Below, piece by piece: positions 43,250-50,882 of a stretch of 51,125 nucleotides of DNA. The first letter of the stretch is position 1; each line of letters starts with the position of its first letter. Location of the stretch: assembly GCA_009780955.1 (NCBI GenBank), contig WQZB01000032.1:1-51125 (forward strand). The letters run 5' to 3'. The DNA comes from Polyangiaceae bacterium (GTDB lineage: Bacteria; Myxococcota_A; Polyangia; Polyangiales; Polyangiaceae). The notes under the pieces are model-generated. The model had not been told where the DNA came from and did no database searches. It saw only the letters and a list, made by a program, of their open reading frames with translations. The translations under genes were made by a program, and so were the position numbers.

Positions 43250-44580
43250 AGACCGATGTTACGAAGATGCGGTGCACTCATGAGTGCGTCGAAGCTTTGG
43301 TAATTCACGTCAGCAAGTGCAAGTGAGTCTTGCTGCGATGGAGGCGTCACCCATGTTGGCATTGTTGATGTTGCGCGCGTCGCACGCTGCTCGATGTCAT
43401 TTTCACGGAAAAGGGTGACCTGAAGTGCAGCAAGGGCCACTTCGAGCTGGTCGTCGGTTGGTTCAATGGTCGTGATCTTCTGACAAAGAAACCCTGGCCA
43501 CAAGAGCGCCCGCAAAGGACCTTGCGTGCAATGGCGCGCAAAAAAACGCTGGATTTCAAATGTTATCGCTGCGATGACTGGCAAAAAAGGCAATTTTTCG
43601 AGAAAGAACAGGACGTTGTTGAGAACGGCTTTCCCGGTTTCGATTTTTGGCAGAAAGCTTCCGATGGCCGTAAAAACGAGAATGGAGACCAACGCCACCA
43701 TGACGAGGAAGGTCGTGCCGCAACGCGGGTGGAGCGTTGACTTTGTGCGTGCATTTTCCACAGTGAGCGCTTCGTTTGCCTCGTAGGTGCTAATCGTTTT
43801 GTGCTCGGCACCGTGATACTGAAATACACGGCGGATATCTGGTAATGCGCGCCGAATGAGAGCCAAATAACCGACAACGATGACGAGCTTGAAAGCGCCC
43901 GTCATTGCCTGAAAGCCCGCCGACTGAACACCGATATTGAGCCCGAGCAGCTTCGCTGTGGCTGCCGCGGCGGCTTGCGGCAATGCGATGAGAAAACCAA
44001 TCATGAGGAGGAGCATCACAACCATTGAGCCGTTGCCTTTTGCTTTATTGGCTCCGTCCGCTCCAGCACCTGCAGTGGTTTCTGGTGTGCATTCGCTCTT
44101 CTCGAGCTCGGCATCGTTCGGTGCGCGCGCCGCGCCGTTCGCATCATTCGCGTTGGCCGCGTTGTCATCGCCAGTCGAAAGAAGCAGAAATAATGTGTAT
44201 GATGCAGCCTTTAGCAGCCCCACAACGCTTGCGCCAACACCGCCGCCACTCCGAGGCACCGTTTTTTTTGTGGCGTGATCTTCCTTGTCGAGCGCGTCGA
44301 GATCGCGTTCCATTTGCTCGGCCGAGAAGCGCAAGGCTTCGCTGCCAAGCTTGACGCTTTCAACGATTGCCATGACCCCACGCCACAACGGAAGCTTGGC
44401 CGCGCCCGTGCGCCCGTCGGCCATGGCTTTTTCGCGAACGTGCAGCGATCCATTGCGGCGTCGAACCACGACCGCGAAGGATTTGGGCGATCGCATCATG
44501 ACGCCCTCGAGCACGGCTTGCCCCCCGATGTACGGCCGATGCGGCTCCGCAGACAATGCCACTTTGCTCGGCGAATTCAC
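43246..44580 (-). CDS. DUF1385 membrane protein
   Basis: This 444-residue protein has the family start [20 protein letters not shown] and [19 protein letters not shown], then four or five membrane helices in the middle and end. [20 protein letters not shown] and [20 protein letters not shown] are the family's most conserved block. A low-complexity Ala/Asn/Asp insertion (about 145-190) makes it longer than usual. Function is unproven; genomic neighbours (rpmE and prfA) are the usual ones. The start is GTG, overlapping the rpmE stop as GTGA. It ends in a repeat-derived TAG. Confidence 0.92.
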   Translation of the reverse strand: MNSPSKVALSAEPHRPYIGGQAVLEGVMMRSPKSFAVVVRRRNGSLHVREKAMADGRTGAAKLPLWRGVMAIVESVKLGSEALRFSAEQMERDLDALDKEDHATKKTVPRSGGGVGASVVGLLKAASYTLFLLLSTGDDNAANANDANGAARAPNDAELEKSECTPETTAGAGADGANKAKGNGSMVVMLLLMIGFLIALPQAAAAATAKLLGLNIGVQSAGFQAMTGAFKLVIVVGYLALIRRALPDIRRVFQYHGAEHKTISTYEANEALTVENARTKSTLHPRCGTTFLVMVALVSILVFTAIGSFLPKIETGKAVLNNVLFFLEKLPFLPVIAAITFEIQRFFARHCTQGPLRALLWPGFLCQKITTIEPTDDQLEVALAALQVTLFRENDIEQRATRATSTMPTWVTPPSQQDSLALADVNYQSFDALMSAPHLRNIGL

Positions 44581-44822
44581 TTCGCGGCAGTCTCCTGCTT
44601 TGTGGCCTGTGCAGCAGGCTTGGTGGCGCTGCCGTAACGCTTGCGGAAGCGATCGACGCGGCCAGCGGCGTCAACGAGCTTTTGCGTTCCCGTGTAGAAC
44701 GGATGGCAGTTCGAGCACACGTCGACTTGGAAATCGCCCCGCGTTGAGCGCGTAACGAATGTATTGCCGCAGGCGCAGCTAACCGTGGCCGGCGGATATT
44801 CCGGGTGAATTCCTTCTCTCAT
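44577..44822 (-). CDS. rpmE: Ribosomal protein L31, zinc-binding type
   Basis: This 81-residue 50S protein begins [20 protein letters not shown], with CAC then [19 protein letters not shown] completing the zinc-binding cysteine set of the C+ form. The tail is Ala/Lys-rich. GGGAG lies just upstream of the ATG. It heads the rpmE-DUF1385-prfA series. Confidence 0.96.
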   Translation of the reverse strand: MREGIHPEYPPATVSCACGNTFVTRSTRGDFQVDVCSNCHPFYTGTQKLVDAAGRVDRFRKRYGSATKPAAQATKQETAAK

Positions 44823-44884
44823 AATCTCCCGGTCTTAGCGGAAGGGCCACGGCCCTGCAAGCACGTGAACACGAGACCGCTTTA

Positions 44885-45057
44885 CCGCTTTCAAGTTGAC
44901 GCGAGTTCAAGGCGGCGGCGAGGTGCGTGTGCTTATTATAGCACACGCACACGTCGTCGCACGGCTCCTCCAGGAGCGGACCGGAACAGCCTCTTCCGGC
45001 TTTGAGGACCGCACCGCAGCCGCCAACGCAGAAATCGCGTCAAATCGAAAGCGGTCA
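44885..45057. repeat. MITE-like element, copy B, with internal insertion
   Basis: Left terminal repeat 44885-44904 (CCGCTTTCAAGTTGACGCGA), right terminal repeat 45035-45056 (TCGCGTCAAATCGAAAGCGG). The core blocks AGCGGACCGGAACAGCCTC and TTTGAGGACCGCACCGCAGC match copy A in reverse orientation. About 51 bases between GCGGCGAGG and AGCGGACCG are absent from copy A. The ssb stop codon TGA (45055-45057) sits on its right edge. A short GACCGCTTT duplication precedes the left end. Confidence 0.85.
44923..44950. repeat. 11-bp-stem hairpin within the insertion of element copy B
   Basis: GTGCGTGTGCT, loop TATTAT, AGCACACGCAC form a perfect stem. It belongs to the roughly 51-base segment missing from copy A. 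Confidence 0.85.
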
Positions 45058-45561
45058 GAAGGGGATTTCGTCGTCGCCGTCTCCCCCACCTCCCGGATAA
45101 TCACCGAAATCATCGGCGGCTGGAGCTGGAGCTGCTGGCGCTCGACCACCGCCCGCACCGCCCGCGTCGTCACTGCTGCGAGCACGCCGTTCGTAGCCGC
45201 CGCCCGCGCCGGCGTCGTCGCTCACACCCCGGCTGCGCCCCGCCAAGATCACGTTGGTTGCGTGAATTTCCGTGCGATAACGCTTTTCGCCGTTTTTCTC
45301 GTAGCTCGATGTGCGAATCGCGCCTTCAATGAAAATGCGCTCGCCCTTGGAAAGAAACTTGGCAAGAGCCTCGCCGCGCTTGCCCCAGATCGTGATCTGG
45401 TGCCATTCGGTGCGCTCTTGGCGCGTGTTGTTCCGGTCGAGGTACGACTCCGTCGTTGCGAGGCGCAGCTTGAGAATGGCTTGCCCGCCAGCCGTCATTT
45501 TCAGCTCGGGATCGGCACCGAGGTTGCCGAGCAACATCACTTTGTTCAAGCCTTCTGCCAT
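45055..45561 (-). CDS. ssb: Single-stranded DNA-binding protein
   Basis: This 168-residue OB-fold protein covers ssDNA in replication and repair. N-terminal LNKVMLLGNLGADPELK, TEWHQITIWGKRGEALAKFL and GERIFIEGAIRTSSYE are the family pattern. A Gly/Ala-rich linker leads to the acidic protein-interaction tip DDEIPF. The lipoprotein gene ends 38 bases upstream on the same strand. Its stop lies on the edge of element copy B. Confidence 0.96.
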   Translation of the reverse strand: MAEGLNKVMLLGNLGADPELKMTAGGQAILKLRLATTESYLDRNNTRQERTEWHQITIWGKRGEALAKFLSKGERIFIEGAIRTSSYEKNGEKRYRTEIHATNVILAGRSRGVSDDAGAGGGYERRARSSDDAGGAGGGRAPAAPAPAADDFGDYPGGGGDGDDEIPF

Positions 45562-45599
45562 TCTCGTGTCCTCCGTTGAACTCTGAGGCCGCGCCGTGC

Positions 45600-46742
45600 C
45601 TACTTGCTAGCCGGCGTTTCGAGTGCGTACTTTACTTTGATTCCTTGCTCGTCGATGGTCTTCTTTCCCGCCGTGGGATCTTGCCCGGCGGGCGCTTCGA
45701 CTTTTGCGTGCTTGACTTGCTCGCCAACGACTTTCGTGGCGATACGGTCAAAGCGAAATGTGTGCGTTGCCGTTCCCGAGCCGTCGATTTCTATCGTAGC
45801 GCCAGGCATGCGCGGATCAGGATAGGCTCGCTTTGGGACCTTCTCTTCCGTTGTTATGAGGATGGTCCCACCCGCATCATTTACGTTTTTGAGTTCGAAT
45901 GTGCGCTTGGACTGCAGTTCGGGCTCGTGATCGTTCGCGCTGTCCGTGCGTTCCCACTTTGCGCCTTGACCGATTGCCGTGTCGGGCAGTAGCTGGACGA
46001 CGAGCTCGACGAACTGCGCGAACACGCCAAGGATCTCCTCTGCGCCTTCGTGTTGCATCTTCTCGTTGCCGCCCAGCGACAGCTCACCGACTTCGCCCCG
46101 TTGGGTCACATCGAACGTTGCCGACGTTCCGATTTGTGTTGCGAAGTGTTGCGCGGCGGCCTGCGCGAGGCGTGGATCGATCTTGTTTTTGTCGGCGAGA
46201 TCGACCTTCACGAGCTTCATCTCGAAGCGAGCGCTAGTCCCTTTCACCTCTTTTGCAACGACGTCGATCGTCATCACGAGACCGGGGGGCTGTTGCACTT
46301 GGCCTTGTGCCGTGACGCTTTGGGTAACGGTGAACACGCGCCGCTCGACACGGTTTGCCACAAAGGCATATTTGCGCACGGCCCGCGGCTCGGAGCCTGG
46401 TTCGATCACTTTCACGGTGGGTACGGTGGGAGCGCCAGCCGCGTTGGCGGTGTCCGCGCTGCCATCCGGACCGCCACTTGGTCCATCGAGGCCTGCCTCG
46501 AAGCCGCCGTCGACGCCTTTGACTGCGAGCCCCTGACTGCTGCTGCCGCTTGGAAGAAAGTCATTGACGACCATGTCCGACGGGACCGCACTGGCCTTGC
46601 TTTCTTCCTGCGGCACCGGTTTTTTTTCTTCTTTGCTGCACGCGCTGCACGCAAGGAGCGACACGATGACCATCGCGAGAGCAGCCTTTGTGCGGCGAGC
46701 GTCACGACCGAGAGAACGCATTGAAGAAAGGGCTGCAAACAT
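45600..46742 (-). CDS. Lipoprotein of unknown function, two-domain beta-rich
   Basis: This protein of about 380 residues has signal AALAMVIVSLLACSAC. A Gly/Asp/Ser linker of about 70 residues leads to a beta-rich body with alternating strands (RVERRVFTVTQSVTAQGQ, VVAKEVKGTSARFEMKLVK) and a second half with TFDVTQRGEVGELSLGGNE. It is 38 bases upstream of ssb on the same strand. Internal ATG 46721 is an alternative start. The family was not recognised. Confidence 0.8.
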   Translation of the reverse strand: MFAALSSMRSLGRDARRTKAALAMVIVSLLACSACSKEEKKPVPQEESKASAVPSDMVVNDFLPSGSSSQGLAVKGVDGGFEAGLDGPSGGPDGSADTANAAGAPTVPTVKVIEPGSEPRAVRKYAFVANRVERRVFTVTQSVTAQGQVQQPPGLVMTIDVVAKEVKGTSARFEMKLVKVDLADKNKIDPRLAQAAAQHFATQIGTSATFDVTQRGEVGELSLGGNEKMQHEGAEEILGVFAQFVELVVQLLPDTAIGQGAKWERTDSANDHEPELQSKRTFELKNVNDAGGTILITTEEKVPKRAYPDPRMPGATIEIDGSGTATHTFRFDRIATKVVGEQVKHAKVEAPAGQDPTAGKKTIDEQGIKVKYALETPASK

Positions 46743-46906
46743 GACGGCGCGACCCTACTACGAGCCATGGCCCAACGGGAGAAGCTCGCGAGCGAGTTGT
46801 ACGCGGACGATCGAGGTGACTTGGCGACCGCATGCGGAACGTACTAAAGAGAGCGCTCCCAAGGTGCCTATTTTCGGGCTATGCGCCCGTAGGAGCCTTT
46901 CCCGCT

Positions 46907-47680
46907 ATGACAACAAGCGCTCAATCAAACGGTGAATTGCGTCCATCGTGCAGCATTCGTGGTCCCCAAGTTTCCATTGTCATTCCCGTTTACAATGAGG
47001 AGGCAATTCTCCACGCCGCGGTGGTCGATCTTCGCGAGCGTCTCGAGTCGACGGGGTGGAAGTACGAAATCATCCTTGCCGAGAACGGCTCGCACGATAG
47101 CACAATCGAAATCGGCCAAGAGCTCGCGAACAAGTACGGCAATGCTCGCATGGGCCAGGTCAAGATCATCAGCGTGGGCGAGCCCAACTACGGCAAGGCT
47201 CTCAAGCAAGGCATTTTGCTTGCGCAAGGCGACATCGTCATTTGCGATGAAATCGATCTCTGCGACGTCGATTTCCATCGTCACGCGGTCGAGTTGCTCG
47301 ACACGGGCGAGGCTGATTTGGTCATTGGTTCGAAGCTTGCCGAGGGCTCGGAAGACGACCGCCCGGCAATCCGCCACGTCGCAAGTATCGCGTATTCATC
47401 CATGCTTCGCACGCTTCTCGGCTTCCGTGGCACCGACACGCATGGTCTCAAGGCGTTTCGGCGCACGGCGCTGCTCGATGTCGTGCGCGCGTGTCTCATC
47501 GACAAAGACGTCTTCGCGAGCGAGTTCGTCATTCGCGCCGACCGCGGCGGTGTTCGAACGAAAGAAGTGCCCGTGCGCGTCATCGAGAAACGCCCGCCGT
47601 CGATCAACCTTTTCAAGCGCATCCCGAATGTGCTCAAAAATGTTGCGAAGCTAATGTACGCGATTCGTGTTCGTGGCTAA
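46907..47680 (+). CDS. Family 2 glycosyltransferase, dolichol-phosphate-mannose-synthase-like
   Basis: This 257-residue cytoplasmic GT-A enzyme has VSIVIPVYNEEAILHAAVVD, ILAENGSHDSTIEIG, GKALKQGILLAQGDIVICDE and a DLCDVD acidic segment for metal-nucleotide sugar binding. GTDTHGLKAFRR and ADRGGVRTKEVPVRVIEKR match the C-terminal part of lipid-phosphate sugar synthases. There is no membrane helix. AGGAG lies 11 bases before ATG 46907; the longer frame from 46832 was rejected. The sugar donor and lipid acceptor are unknown. A GT-C enzyme in the same window could use its product. Confidence 0.9.
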   Translation: MTTSAQSNGELRPSCSIRGPQVSIVIPVYNEEAILHAAVVDLRERLESTGWKYEIILAENGSHDSTIEIGQELANKYGNARMGQVKIISVGEPNYGKALKQGILLAQGDIVICDEIDLCDVDFHRHAVELLDTGEADLVIGSKLAEGSEDDRPAIRHVASIAYSSMLRTLLGFRGTDTHGLKAFRRTALLDVVRACLIDKDVFASEFVIRADRGGVRTKEVPVRVIEKRPPSINLFKRIPNVLKNVAKLMYAIRVRG

Positions 47681-47743
47681 CTCAATGTCGAGCGCGCTCG
47701 GTGCCGCTCGAACGCGCGCGAAACCACCTCTCGATCGCGTGGT

Positions 47744-47757
47744 ACGATAAGTATCGT
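47744..47757. promoter_or_regulatory. Inverted repeat just before the toxin-antitoxin-like pair
   Basis: ACGATA, spacer AG, TATCGT end 2 bases before ATG 47760, overlapping the expected ribosome binding site. This is a typical place for an autoregulatory operator of an antitoxin gene, but no DNA-binding fold is proven in the first gene. Confidence 0.5.
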
Positions 47758-47759
47758 TC

Positions 47760-48080
47760 ATGATTCGCCTCGGTCCGACATCGCCTGCGCTCTTGCAAGA
47801 CGACACGCGACCGTATTTCCTTTTTTGGACGGACGCGACCGTCGCCGATCTTCGCGCCCACCTGGCGTCCGAAGATCTCGAAGAGCGGGCATACTGGATG
47901 GGCGCCCTCTTGCGTGAAGCCAACACACGCGACGTTTGGCTCTTTGTCACGCAAGCCGAGATTCGCGCGCTCTGGCCGCGGCTCGTCCGTTACCTTGGTC
48001 GCGCCCGCGCAATGTGGAGTTATCTGCTCGGCCTTCCAGAGCCGTCATGGCCACCGCCCAAGGCAAAGCGTGCGCAATAG
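47760..48080 (+). CDS. Small partner protein of AbiEii-like nucleotidyltransferase
   Basis: This 106-residue protein is mainly helical: PYFLFWTDATVADLRAHLAS, EERAYWMGALLREANTRDVW, then EIRALWPRLVRYLGRARAMW. Similar small proteins with an LFW start and a closing helix often precede AbiEii/AbiGii-type toxins and are listed as presumed antitoxins. Its 3' end overlaps the nucleotidyltransferase gene by 11 bases, so the two are co-translated. The antitoxin role is inferred from context only. Confidence 0.75.
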   Translation: MIRLGPTSPALLQDDTRPYFLFWTDATVADLRAHLASEDLEERAYWMGALLREANTRDVWLFVTQAEIRALWPRLVRYLGRARAMWSYLLGLPEPSWPPPKAKRAQ

Positions 48081-48723
48081 CTTCGACCCTCGCATTGTAC
48101 CGGGTGAAGTGGCAGACGTGATTCGCGCCTGCCAAGATCGTGTTCGTTGTCGGCTCGGTGGTGGAGCCGCGCTCAGCGGCGCCTACCTCGGGCATCGTGC
48201 GACCCACGACGTCGATCTCGTTTGCCGGCACTCCGCGGACGTTCGATCTCTCGTGCGAGATCTCCCGAACATTGCGGACCAAACGGGAACACGGATTACG
48301 CTCGTCCGCGACGCCGGAACGTTCATCCGTGCGAGCGTCGCCACGCGGTCCAGCACATTGGAGCTTGACGCCGTGTTCGAAGCAACGCCACCGATCGAAG
48401 AAGGCGCGTCGCTGGATGGAATCGCGCTCGAGTCGCTTGCAGATCTCCGTGCTTCGAAGCTTACGTGCATCCTCTCGCGCTCCGAACCTCGCGATCTCGT
48501 AGATCTCTTGTTCCTCGACCGCGCCGGATACCACCCAGAGAACGATCTCTCTTTGGCCCTTCAAAAGGATGGTGGCATCGATCCTGGGATCCTCGCGTGG
48601 CTTCTCGGACAGTTTCCGCTCGAGCCACTTCCGGTGATGCTCATCGCCGTCACGCGAGACGATCTCGCAAACTTCCGTGATTCGCTACGTGAACGATTCC
48701 GGAAGATCGCTTTGCCAAGTTGA
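48070..48723 (+). CDS. AbiEii/AbiGii-type nucleotidyltransferase (candidate toxin)
   Basis: This protein is about 217 residues long. The nucleotidyltransferase signature is RLGGGAALSGAYLGHRATHD immediately followed by VDLV, the GG...DxD pattern of the minimal NTase fold. A third acid may lie in TLELDAVFE. ESLADLRASKLTCILSRSEP and DLVDLLFLDRAGY follow the family C-terminal helical region. The GTG start 48070 overlaps the small partner gene. Family members act as toxins that modify tRNA acceptor ends, or as phage-abortive proteins; that function here is inference. Confidence 0.82.
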   Translation: MRNSFDPRIVPGEVADVIRACQDRVRCRLGGGAALSGAYLGHRATHDVDLVCRHSADVRSLVRDLPNIADQTGTRITLVRDAGTFIRASVATRSSTLELDAVFEATPPIEEGASLDGIALESLADLRASKLTCILSRSEPRDLVDLLFLDRAGYHPENDLSLALQKDGGIDPGILAWLLGQFPLEPLPVMLIAVTRDDLANFRDSLRERFRKIALPS

Positions 48724-48842
48724 TTTCGCCGGCAGCCCCTACCTCATCCTGACTATTTTTGCGTTCGAAGCAACCTTTTCGCAAACCGGTCGACATAGAC
48801 AATAGCGGCAGGTTTGTGGCCGCGTTTCGAAAGGCACTTCCT

Positions 48843-50549
48843 ATGAAAAATTTTTCTATCGCTGTATTGCTCGTTGCCGTTGGTTGCGTTGCATCGTGCG
48901 CCACGCCGTTCGGCGAGGCTCCTGGCCCCGATAGTGGGTCGGATCAAACCAATGGCGACTTGGACGGCGGGGTCGTTGACCCCGGTGCAACGTTCTCGTT
49001 CGTGCAAGCCGATGGCCCGGTATACGTTCGGCAAGGGCAACCCATTAATCTTCCCATTACCGTCAAGCGAAGCATAACGCCCGGAACGGATATCAAAATC
49101 AATATAACAGGTGCAATCCAGGGTCTTTCCGTGGGCTCGCTCACCATTCCATCTGGATCGAGCACGGGGAGCTTGCCCATTACCGTTGACGCGTCCACTC
49201 CTCAAGGGCTCACGCACATGTCACTTCACGGCTCTGCGGAGGGCGCATCCGCCAACGTCGTCACGGATCTCCAGCTTTTCGTTCGTGGCCAGCCTGGCGC
49301 CCTCGATACCACATTCCACATTGCGCCTGACGGCATCATCGAGGACACAATAGATTATTCCTATATATATACGGCCACTCCGCAAAGCGATGGCACAATC
49401 CTTATTACTGCACAAAACCCCGCCCCGGCCTCGAGCCCCTCAAGCGCGGTGATTCGCCTGAACGCCGATGGCTTGGTCGACAAAACACTCACTGGGACGA
49501 AGATACAAAATATTACCGGGTACCTTTTTGATGCATTTGGCGCTGGCGCGAGCGTGGCCGCATATTCCGACGGTCGCATCCTAACGGCGGGGAGTACGAT
49601 CAACCGCTACATGGCCGTCGGCGACCTGGACACAACATTCAATGAAACAAACCCCTGGGTGACGAATTCATCACCCCCAATCATCCCTGCCGATTGGCCT
49701 TATTTTCAACCAGAGGCCGTCGCTGTGGGGCAGGATGACAGCATCTACGTCGGCGGATACACTGATGACCACATTCCCAATTACCCCTACGCATTCCTAC
49801 AAATCCCAGCCAATGGGCAGCCAGCCGACGGGCAAATGATGCACGGCTGCTCAGGATCTTATAATAACACCGACTACTGGCAGTACATTACCCATCTGTC
49901 TCTGCTTCCAACTGGTGCGCTTGCTTTTGCCGGTGTCAGTGTGGAAGGCCCCTCCTCTAACCGTGGAGGCCTAGGTGTCGGTCGGTACAAGCAGCCATCG
50001 TCTTGTACTCTTGACGAGAAATATGGACCCAACGGTAACGGAACATGGTCCTCTCCGGACTGGTCATATTTGGGTGATGCCTTTTTCGAGACCGATGGAA
50101 GCGTTGATTTGCTCGTGGACAAAGGCACAAACCCACCATACGTCTATTCGATTGTTCATCTCGACCCAGCCGGCAATCCAGCGGCCCCTGTGGATTCCCC
50201 GCTTGTGTGTTATAATGAAAACACTTTAAGCACTTATGGCTGTTCTATCACGCGTGCACCCGATGGCCGCTACCTTGTTGCGGGTCAGTACCAAGACCCG
50301 ACGGCAGGCAGCGATTCCATGGCTGTTGCCTATTATACTTCGGATTTGCAACCCGATACGTCCATTGGCAATCAAGATGGTATCGTTACCATACCCGTCT
50401 CCACCGCTTTGACCGATCACTATGTGTATGCCATGCGCGCCGTATACACGCCCGACGGCTTGCGCACGGTGGTCGTGGGCAGCATAAGCGGTGGAAACGC
50501 TGCCGGCGCTGATGTCGTACGCATCATCGTAGCGCGCATTTGGAATTGA
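48843..50549 (+). CDS. Delta-60-repeat-type lipoprotein, lower GC than neighbours
   Basis: This 568-residue lipoprotein has signal NFSIAVLLVAVGCVASC, a GPDSGSDQTNGDLDGG linker, a beta-sandwich region (about 40-140), then a body with repeated motifs of delta-60 type (GALDTTFHIAPDG, DGRILTAGSTINR, DLDTTFNET), probably a beta-propeller. AAGG precedes ATG 48843 by 8 bases. The coding region is visibly richer in A and T than the rest of the window (for example TATATATATAC near 49365), which hints at acquisition from elsewhere. The ligand is unknown. Confidence 0.87.
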   Translation: MKNFSIAVLLVAVGCVASCATPFGEAPGPDSGSDQTNGDLDGGVVDPGATFSFVQADGPVYVRQGQPINLPITVKRSITPGTDIKINITGAIQGLSVGSLTIPSGSSTGSLPITVDASTPQGLTHMSLHGSAEGASANVVTDLQLFVRGQPGALDTTFHIAPDGIIEDTIDYSYIYTATPQSDGTILITAQNPAPASSPSSAVIRLNADGLVDKTLTGTKIQNITGYLFDAFGAGASVAAYSDGRILTAGSTINRYMAVGDLDTTFNETNPWVTNSSPPIIPADWPYFQPEAVAVGQDDSIYVGGYTDDHIPNYPYAFLQIPANGQPADGQMMHGCSGSYNNTDYWQYITHLSLLPTGALAFAGVSVEGPSSNRGGLGVGRYKQPSSCTLDEKYGPNGNGTWSSPDWSYLGDAFFETDGSVDLLVDKGTNPPYVYSIVHLDPAGNPAAPVDSPLVCYNENTLSTYGCSITRAPDGRYLVAGQYQDPTAGSDSMAVAYYTSDLQPDTSIGNQDGIVTIPVSTALTDHYVYAMRAVYTPDGLRTVVVGSISGGNAAGADVVRIIVARIWN

Positions 50550-50882
50550 ACTCGCGTTCGAAAAATCAGCCTCGCTTGAAGACTTCGCATGCGCGAGGGC
50601 CGCGCGCGAGGCCTCAACCGGCTTCTCCTCCATGAGCTTGTCGCCCGTCGTGATCCGGGAAGCTTCCGAGACGTGCGGGAAGTTTCCCGTACGACTTTCG
50701 AAGCTTCCCAGATGGACGAAGCTTCGGTTCAAGCCGTACCCACGCACCTCGAGCCCGCGACGCACGTACAATCCAGCGCACTCTCACTGCAATGTTATGT
50801 CGTTACTGAATTGATAACGAGCGCCTGACGATTTTTGGTTCATCGACGCAACTCGCGTCGAAAGCGGCCGACTTAAGCCGTC
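50550..50882. other. 333-bp intergenic region with no convincing gene
   Basis: This gap between the delta-60 lipoprotein and the gene leaving the window holds a cluster of GAAGCTTC-type palindromes (50657-50726) and, near 50848, a short resemblance to the MITE-like ends (ACTCGCGTCGAAAGCGG). Open frames across it have no family features. Confidence 0.6.
50657..50726. promoter_or_regulatory. Four spaced GAAG(C/T)TTC palindromes, possible operator array
   Basis: GGAAGCTTCC (50658-50667), GGAAGTTTCC (50678-50687), CGAAGCTTCC (50699-50708) and CGAAGCTTCG (50717-50726) have centres 20, 21 and 18 bases apart, about two helical turns. That suits cooperative binding of a dimeric regulator. A decaying dispersed repeat is the alternative. 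Confidence 0.5.

Noticed and set aside
47689-47700. 12-bp palindrome CGAGCGCGCTCG after the GT2 gene
   Set aside because: No T-run or neighbour evidence; it could be chance.
50226-50771. 181-codon minus-strand frame at the end of the delta-60 lipoprotein
   Set aside because: Over half is antisense to the lipoprotein; the rest crosses the GAAGCTTC palindromes and has no family pattern.
50589-50828. 79-codon plus-strand frame in the 333-base gap
   Set aside because: No ribosome binding site or recognisable sequence; it is mostly the palindrome array translated.
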